From NCBI RefSeq assembly GCF_000003605.2, contig NW_003154738.1, positions 5,489-19,445 on the forward strand: a stretch of DNA of 13,957 nucleotides. Reading direction: 5' to 3'. Origin of the DNA: Saccoglossus kowalevskii. Taxonomy: Eukaryota > Hemichordata > Enteropneusta > Harrimaniidae. The position numbers were made by a program, and so were the translations under genes. Positions within the stretch are counted from its first letter, which is position 1. Every line of letters starts with the position of its first letter. Below the pieces are notes generated by a model. The model did no database searches, was not told the origin of the DNA, and saw only the letters and a program-made list of their open reading frames with translations. Shown one piece after another: positions 7,441 to 13,957 of the stretch.

Positions 7441-10400
7441 GTTGTACCTACGCGTGTAGTAAACTCAGTGTATCCGCCGGCGAATTTCGCAGCTCACGAT
7501 TACTACAGTGAAGCTAGAATGCGTCATTTAAGATCAGTATCCCCATGGGCCATGTGAACAAATTCTGCGGTTGGCGCATGAACAATTGCTCGACGCTTTC
7601 TTGTGTAGATGTTGTCATACCAACGCATATAATTTGAAAAATACATTACATTTCTAGACAATTTATATAATCGCGCAATGTTTCTGGGAAGGTTTTTGTA
7701 TATTAGTTGAGTTCTTTGGTTGCCAAGTCTAGACATTCTTATCTTATATCTCATATCAAATCTGTTAACATGAAGCTATTGAATTGTAATAGCGCCAGTA
7801 AATTTACAACTAATAGGTAAAGGTGTTATCGTATATTATGTTAGTAGCAGCGTTAACATCTCTCACGCGAGCAGTACTTCAATCACGAAAAATGGCTTCT
7901 CTATTTAATGTCAATCGTGACAAAATAGCGTGATTCATTCTGCAATTCAAGAAGACAAACCGTTAAGTTTACGTTTAAACGGGAATATTGAGTTCTTGCA
8001 ATTTACATCGAACGACGTTAGAATGATAATGAACAAATCCCAGACTTGTAACACGGAGATCAGGCATGGCTATGCTGTATAGACGCACGTCTAGACCACA
8101 TCACGCGCGTCATTTAAAAACTAAAGTTGTTTAACAATTCTTGACTTCACAATATATATATATAATAACCCGAATGGACCGTCATCGCGGGGGAATGATT
8201 CCCCGCTACATGACACGATTGTCTCTCAGCTCAGCAACAACGTACACGAGTCTGTTGATTCGGAACCAAACGATTGTTTCAATAATCAATCAACAAACTT
8301 TTAATGTAAACGTTTAAATTCAAATTCCGCGGTCATTTTTGTATAAATAAACTTTAAGCGTATGCAACACAAAATTGTTTTGTCGGTGTTTTTTTTCATT
8401 GATGACTGAATTGTTATCATTTTATCTTGGCATTGTGTTTAGATTTGTGACAAATACAATAATTGTGTTGTTTTTCCATTGTCTGGTGAATTATGTAAAT
8501 TGCATGAATGTTGCTTCGTGGATGTACAAGTGTGTGGATATTCTGTTTCCAAAATATGGCTTGTAATTCAATGTTTATATGTTTAGAAGTTTAGTTCACT
8601 CTCAATACCACATTCACGTGTATTTTGATTTAAAAAAACATACTTTTACACCTGTACATCTTTTTTTGCAAAGCGAAGAATCTTTCTCCACCGACGTACA
8701 TGCTAGTAAAAACATGTTTTTTACTGCTACATGCATTACCTGGTTGGTTTAATGTCTGCAGATTTCGTAAAAAATCCTTCTCCCTATGGGAGTGGTTTGA
8801 AATGCACGAGTAAAGTAAGCGAGCGAATAGTAGAGCTTACTATTTCGGAATAGGTGATATTGAAGATCTGTATTTAGACGTGGAATGGTAGTTTTCAAAA
8901 TGTAATTATACGTGTAAATAAGGAATATTTGGAAGCCAACTATTTGTCAACTGACGTTTAAGTACACTTTCACTATATTTGTTGGTAATATACCATGTAA
9001 TAACTCAACGCTGATAATCATTACATCAGCTACAGATACTAAGGATTCCCTCACTCATCTGCCAGTTCACTGCTCCTTGTAAAACAAACAGATGCTCTGA
9101 GTTGTCCGAAAGTAATTGCATTATCCGTACCAGTGTATATGCGATGTTGTTCAGACTTAGTCCCAGAATAATTTGGCTTCAATAAATTACTAATGTTACA
9201 ATAGTATGTACAAGGAAGAACCCCATTATCTAAATTGTGGATTCATTTACTGCGTTCACAGTAACACTCTTGGGATTATAAAGACGAAAGAAACAAAAAA
9301 AAATACTCACGACAACATAACACTTAGAATGAACGAATTGCTATTCCATGTCCGTACTAGGGCACACGTGAATTCATTTTCTGTGATGTAAGATACGTGA
9401 GCACCGACGGGGTTATAATTATGTGAAGAACTCTGAGAAGTCGGAGCATTTCATCAGCATTTTAGAAAAAAAAATGTATATAAATATGATTGATGATAAA
9501 TTACTACATTGCCAATACACAAATGGATAGCTACACGGCAATGTTTGATATATGACGATGTATATCAAAACAATTTCACCTTTTCTATTTTCATTATTTT
9601 GTGACGCCTTGTACATCAAATAGCACGCGCTGTATTGATGCATTGGGCGTCGTATGAGTCATTCTGTCGAACAGACTTAGCGGAAGGTCGTTATACACGC
9701 GCATAGATTTAGAAGGATTATTCAGGTATGTGAGTGACTATACCACCCTTTACAATTATCACCTAATCAATCATTAAAAAAGAGTAAGTTTTGGAACCCT
9801 TAATCCATTGTCAATGAAAACGCTTTTTCCCGCCTTTAGATGAGATTCTTGTTGAAAACCTGCTCAATGTCTGAATCTGTCTGTATCGTTTCGACTCCAC
9901 GGGTTAGTCAAACTACGTTATTAGTCACATATTATTCCTGTAGATTGCTTTAATGCGAAAATAAAATACATCAACGCTGGGTCCATACGCAAACAACATA
10001 CGTTCGTTTGACACCAATCACCCTCGTTAAATGACGAGTTACTAAGATCAGAGATCACGTTTATTAACTCCACATAATGAACAATACCGATTCGAAAAAG
10101 AAACGCTTAGAATAATATAAGCACGTGCTTCTCAATGCAGGTCAATACGGCTTTTCTAGCATGCTATTACCAATTTAAAAGCTCTCTTATTTGCGGTGTA
10201 TTACGTGTTTAAATAGTTGCGATGGGAATGTTGCCAGTTCACCGGGTATTGTAGGGAATCTTGAATGGGATCTAATTGTTATTTATGATATAAATGAAAA
10301 GTAGATGTAAATTATTTTTTTTCAGCTACGTTTGAGATGCTTTTAACTAAAAACGAGTTTTCAAAATAGACTCATGTGTGTATTCTGCGTAGCCGCAGGG

Positions 10401-10552
10401 ATTACCCCGGGTAATATGACTATATGAATACAAAGCATCTTTTTAACGCGTCAGAGATTGTAACTGCCTCATACCGTGATATGAAATGAACTGGCACGGT
10501 TATATTGTGGGTTCATCGATGATCACATTATTGCCACATCAACATTATGTCT
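7441..10552. other. AT-rich non-coding stretch, no recognisable gene
   Basis: I find no supported coding region: ORFs at 7524-7754 (minus), 8375-8566, 9206-9391 and 9419-9643 (minus) are short, dominated by AT-rich codons, and unlike any family I know. Visible small structures: TAGACG-ca-CGTCTA at 8080-8093; a short (AT) run near 8153-8164; a GC-rich hairpin at 8187-8206 (GCGGGG(g)AAT / ATTCCCCGC); AGTAAAAA-catg-TTTTTTACT at 8705-8725; overlapping stems near 8814-8844; CTCGT/ACGAG at 10023-10038; and ATTACCC-c-GGGTAAT at 10401-10415. They are scattered and not tied to genes. Confidence 0.5.
8187..8206. repeat. GC-rich hairpin in AT-rich DNA
   Basis: GCGGGGGAAT followed by GATTCCCCGC forms 9-bp arms (GCGGGGAAT / ATTCCCCGC) with one bulged G and almost no loop. 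It does not match the metazoan histone 3' stem-loop. Function unknown. Confidence 0.6.
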
Positions 10553-10622
<70 letters not shown>

Positions 10623-10634
10623 TGACAGACAGAC
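10553..10634 (+). repeat. (ACAG)n / (GACA)n microsatellite, about 20 units
   Basis: Seventeen perfect ACAG units run from 10553 to 10620, then one ACTG interruption (10621-10624), then two more ACAG units and a partial one. This is a standard hypervariable tetranucleotide repeat. Confidence 0.98.
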
Positions 10635-11410
10635 GTAGCAACACGTCATAGTATGTGCTAATTCTCTAGTTGCAGACATGTTACATTTATTCCACACACA
10701 GAGACCACACATATGAAAACTAGACCGTGTGATATTGTGTATATATCTTCATTTATTTCAATAATAATTATCCCCCAAAAACCATCCCCGATTCTGTACA
10801 TGGACACAATGCTTGTGTTTCTTTGTGCGTTATGTGACAATCCTCTCGTTTTGCTGTAAGTGGTATGGTGGACACATCGATATAGACAATTGGGCAACCT
10901 ATAAAATCAACTTTTGAAATATAGTGCGATGTTTATGTTCATAACGAGAAACATAACATTGTTGATGGGTATAACATATTCGTTTTTCACGCGAAACATC
11001 TCATATCAGAAAGGAAACTCCTTCTACTAATTTAAAACAAATAGACGTTTTATTTAATTTGAATTACAAAATAGGTCATGTCCATTTCACGCTCCAAACG
11101 CGCATGCTTAGCATAAATATTCACCTCGCATCGTTTTTTTATGTAAACAGAACACTGTAATCCGATTATTTGAAACAAATGATGCCCTCACACAGAATCA
11201 AAATCACAAACGTCACCCGACAAAAATTGAATAATTGATGTACGTTAGTCCATGAACAAATAGTAAATGTAAAATTAGTTTTCCTGCAGCGACAATCAAT
11301 AAACAATAACTCCATAACAAATGCGAAGCGCTATAACAATTCAATCATTTATAAAAAAAAGGGGGGGGTAATTTATAATGTTAACATAAAACCGCATGTA
11401 AATTAACTAA
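10635..11410. other. Non-coding stretch, no recognisable gene
   Basis: The minus-strand frame at 10658-10897 (79 codons) has no recognisable domain. At 11353-11368 eight A residues are followed directly by eight G residues. GCGCATGC near 11100 is a partial NRF-1-like half-site. Nothing else stands out. Confidence 0.5.
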
Positions 11411-11567
11411 AGCAGGAGAGTCGTCATCTGCGCACGCGCAGGAATTGAGTCCCAAGCAATGATAACAACACACACTAAACACACAAAGGCTCATGGGTAG
11501 ACGCTTGTTTGTAAACAATGACACGCTATGGCCATCTGACGCATGCGCAGGTGACGACTCCCCCGCT
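11411..11567. repeat. 157-bp inverted-repeat element with NRF-1-type motifs in both arms
   Basis: The left arm 11411-11438 and right arm 11540-11567 are reverse complements at 24 of 28 positions; the shared blocks are GAGTCGTCA and CTGCGCA. The arms are clearly richer in G+C and CpG than the surroundings. The left arm contains TGCGCACGCGCA (11429-11440), a perfect match to the NRF-1 consensus YGCGCAYGCGCR. The right arm contains GACGCATGCGCA (11538-11549), a near match in the opposite orientation. It could be a small MITE-like element or a CpG-containing regulatory island with paired sites; no target-site duplication was found and no adjacent first exon is recognised. Confidence 0.6.
11429..11440. 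promoter_or_regulatory. Candidate NRF-1 binding site TGCGCACGCGCA
   Basis: This is a full match to YGCGCAYGCGCR, the palindromic site of the NRF-1 / Erect wing family, which is conserved across animals. The site stands in an AT-rich setting, so chance is less likely than in GC-rich DNA. No transcription start can be assigned. Confidence 0.35.
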
Positions 11568-12750
11568 TTTATCTTGCATTTTGTTTTGGCCACACCATGC
11601 AGTTATGAATTTCAGTCTTGTAATGTCATAGTTAAGATACAAAATATTGTAGTCATGACAATTTAGTATTTTGTGTCAATTGGATATCTGGTCATGATAC
11701 GACGTCACATACACTGAGATTTAATGAATAAAGTACATTTTAAAACTCTGCATAAAACATCAGCTGCATATATTATAAAAGTGAGTGATTTTAGTTTTAG
11801 AGGCATCCTATGCTGTACCCACTCAAGCGTGAAATACATGGCGGTTAAAGTGAGAAAGCATGTTGCTATTGATTAAATAAATGTATTGTAAGCCTATATA
11901 TCGGCGGTGTACATACAGAGACGCAGTTTTTTTTTCATTTTGGGAAAGAATTCCTGATGTACTACGTCTGATAGCATGCGTTGTCTTGACGATGTATGAA
12001 GGATGAATAGAATGGATTTAACCAACATCTGAATCATTGTATTTGGGTCTCGATAAATGGCTTTAAAGTTTGTTTTTTTTTTATCTCCAAGCATCCAGAG
12101 TGACATTGTATGCCATCAAATATCATACACGTGCATAACAGACTTGTATTTGTGTTGTCATGCGTCTTATTGTAATAAGTACAAAAATATAATGATGATC
12201 TTAAAACATGATGGTGTAAATAAAATATTGGATAATGTGAATAATAATGGTATTCTATAGTATAATGCAATAAATGCATTTATTTAAATGGATTTGTAAA
12301 CGACTATTAGTGGATACGTTTGAGTATAAATACATGCAGTCAATAGGCGACGCGTTGACAGATAAAGGATTACATCTTGAGAGGTGGCAGTAGACATGTA
12401 TGTGTATGTCACACCGGTATCAGCGAATCTACAGTACAAGTGTAGCGTTCTTAAAGAAAAACTGCTGACCAATAAAAGATTCCCCATTTATAACAGCGTA
12501 ACATGGTTCTAAAATGTCTATAGGCTATCACCACAATAATAAAAGAATCATTGAAGTTTCGAAACATAATTTAATCATACGAGAAAGATATTTACAGACG
12601 CATGCTTCGAGCATGTTTGTATCTTGTTAATTGCCATCTCATTTGGCTTGGATACTTTCTAAACCAAACGAAATGCTAAAAATAGTCATGGTATATTGTA
12701 TAATAGTAATTATTCACACATAGAAAATAACCGTATTGAACACACTAAAA
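11568..12750. other. AT-rich non-coding stretch, no recognisable gene
   Basis: Overlapping open frames on both strands at 11894-12487 are short and low in complexity, and none is recognisable. T-homopolymers occur near 11927-11936 and 12069-12081, and there is a perfect 16-bp palindrome AATAAATGCATTTATT at 12269-12284. A small hairpin CATGCT-tcg-AGCATG lies at 12601-12615. Confidence 0.5.
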
Positions 12751-13093
12751 TGATGTTATTACGAGATACCTCAAAGTAACCACGCGTAAGTACAGCGGGA
12801 GTGTCGACCGACACACAGCGGAGGTCGATGCGACAGCGTACTGTCTGAGTGCATACTTACTTATACATACTTATTATTATACATCTTTTCCTTCCAAGGA
12901 TACATAATGGGAATCCGAAATCCAAAAGTTTTAGAACAGAATCAGCGAACTTTCTTTGTGTGGAGTCCAGTCAAACCCTGGTGGCAGCCATGTTTGTTTT
13001 TAATATTAGAGGACGCTTACGCGTGTAATCATTCCATATTTGAAATTCGCATTTCCTTGTATGGTAGGATGAAAATACCCCGTAAAATACCGC
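12751..13093 (-). repeat. Dispersed repeat copy B (reverse orientation to copy A)
   Basis: This is the reverse-complement partner of 4145-4453. Its core 12871-13090 is about 89% identical to the first copy, and the end near 12756-12776 (TTATTACGAGATACCTCAAA) matches that copy's right end. The middle (about 12780-12870) is longer than in copy A and carries its own structures: GTAAGTA (12786-12792) facing TACTTAC (12854-12860), and GTGTCG-ac-CGACAC at 12801-12814. An 89-codon plus-strand frame (12907-13176) covers the core and starts with ATG, but it runs out of the repeat into unrelated flanking sequence, so it is not a credible gene. The first copy has frame-breaking differences in the same region. 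Confidence 0.8.
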
Positions 13094-13461
13094 AAAATTC
13101 CGGCGCGCTGCAACTTATATGGCGTTTCGGTGACAGATGTATAATAATATATATTATATCCGACAAGTGTACTTAAAACTGTCTGCACGTGTATTAGTCT
13201 GATGTATTGGCGGGACATAGTTTGCGTTCACAATTAGTTCAATTCTTTTGGCTGGTTATGTATTTGAAAAGCTCGTCCCAAATAAATAAATTCTAGTCAC
13301 ATGTCATCAAGTAGCTAGATATTGAGAATGCGAATTTGATTACTTTTATTATCTTAATTAAAGCACATACTACTTGTGAAGGAAATAAAATAAAAAGCGT
13401 AATAATATACCTAATAAAGTAATGCAATTATTACATTTATTGTTCTCTTCCCCACTTATAG
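13094..13461. other. AT-rich non-coding stretch ending in a pyrimidine tract
   Basis: No gene is seen. The right end (13439-13461, ttgttctcttcccc then acttatag) resembles a 3' splice site. Confidence 0.4.
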
Positions 13462-13538
13462 TCGAGGAGCTGACACCAGCTCAAAATGACTTCGTTGCAC
13501 CCCCAGTACTTAAAAGGTTTGACACTTATTTTGAATAG
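13462..13538 (+). CDS. Weak candidate 3'-terminal exon (25 codons then TAG)
   Basis: A pyrimidine-rich tract and AG (13460-13461) precede a frame reading VEELTPAQNDFVAPPVLK and then RFDTYFE before TAG at 13536-13538. The composition (charged, Pro-containing, balanced) looks more like protein than the surrounding random frames. If the AG is used, the first codon is split (two of its bases are in this exon). An AATAAA lies at 13780-13785, a plausible distance for a short 3' UTR. The frame is also open upstream to an ATG at 13422 through the pyrimidine tract, giving a 38-residue ORF. A different frame from an ATG at 13486 is open for 34 codons, so the frame choice is uncertain. No family recognised, and the phase does not fit direct joining to the donor at 207. 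Confidence 0.2.
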
Positions 13539-13957
13539 AGGAGTACCTAAGGAACATTTTAAGCCCTGTTGTACTTCAAAAAGCTGGTAGCAAAGTCTTG
13601 TAACGAGCCTTTGAAGTTGGCATGGTAACAGCGCCCCAAACCACTAATTATTGTATAGTATAGTAACATCGGCAAACGATATTTGGGATTGTTCATCTGA
13701 AAACTCTGTAGTGAACTGTTATGGGATGACCACATCAGGTACAGTTCAAACTGGTAATTTTAAATTAATGAGCCATTTAAATAAATAGTAAAGATGTATA
13801 TTTGCTTCTATAATATGTTTGCTACAAAAAGTACATGTTGTACTATTTAGAAATCATTACATTCCTTAAAACTAAATCAGTTAAAGCTATGTAAAACCAC
13901 AAAACGTGATTTGTTGTGTCTCTCTAATGAGTAAAGTTATATATATGTATAAGCAAA
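13539..13957. other. Non-coding stretch to the window end; possible 3' UTR
   Basis: In-frame stops follow quickly after 13538. AATAAA is present at 13780-13785 and could be a polyadenylation signal for the weak upstream exon. Otherwise I see nothing. Confidence 0.3.

Noticed and set aside
4145-13093. A single 9-kb DNA transposon or Maverick/Polinton bounded by terminal inverted repeats
   Set aside because: The interior has no transposase, integrase, protease or DNA polymerase fragment that I can recognise, and the repeat has structured ends of its own.
12907-13176. 89-codon ORF with ATG, rich in Trp and Phe
   Set aside because: It overlies repeat copy B and continues into unrelated flank; the partner repeat has indel and stop differences in the same region.
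1-13957. tRNA, rRNA or bacterial operon signals
   Set aside because: No T-loop/A-box/B-box arrangement, no conserved rRNA motif and no closely packed ORFs with Shine-Dalgarno sites were seen on either strand.

Overview
The window looks like AT-rich animal nuclear DNA, not bacterial. No dense coding is present, no ORF outside repeats resembles a known protein, and the content is a minisatellite, microsatellites, dispersed repeats and many short perfect palindromes. The only recognisable protein homology is a Gag/SCAN-like peptide at the left edge. Its wording (AKWVEL..., KEQF..CTKDLAVHLKER, ELA..A.QYL.AH) is typical of Ty3/gypsy-type retroelement Gag regions that are abundant in aquatic invertebrates, especially molluscs. 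A bivalve or other lophotrochozoan is my best guess, from general knowledge only.

Layout. Bases 1-206 are an open, 5'-incomplete Gag/SCAN-like coding fragment that ends exactly at a good splice-donor match (AAG|GTAATT). From 210 to about 2593 lies a 21-bp minisatellite of about 113 units. It runs for exactly 100 periods (210 to 2310) without any net insertion or deletion. Its left half is homogeneous. Its right half carries diverged units arranged in higher-order modules. Because 21 is a multiple of three, the Gag frame reads on through the array as ITIFNCD heptads to a stop at 762-764, and the antisense strand reads as MSQLNIV heptads. I treat both as by-products of the repeat.

From about 2594 to the end the DNA is mostly unannotatable intronic or intergenic sequence. 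Within it are: (i) two copies of one roughly 310-340 bp dispersed repeat in opposite orientation (4145-4453 and 12751-13093), about 89% identical over a 220-bp core; (ii) a perfect 12-bp-arm palindrome abutting the first copy; (iii) a 22-bp tandem duplication near 7400; (iv) a GACA/ACAG microsatellite at 10553-10634; (v) a compact GC-richer inverted-repeat element at 11411-11567 whose arms hold NRF-1-type TGCGCAYGCGCA motifs; and (vi) near the right edge, a pyrimidine tract plus AG followed by 25 open codons, a stop and AATAAA, a weak candidate 3'-terminal exon.

No complete gene, tRNA, rRNA, CRISPR array or operon was found. If the left fragment is a real exon, most of the window would be intron or intergenic DNA downstream of it. 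The right-edge candidate exon does not match it in splice phase, so I do not join them.
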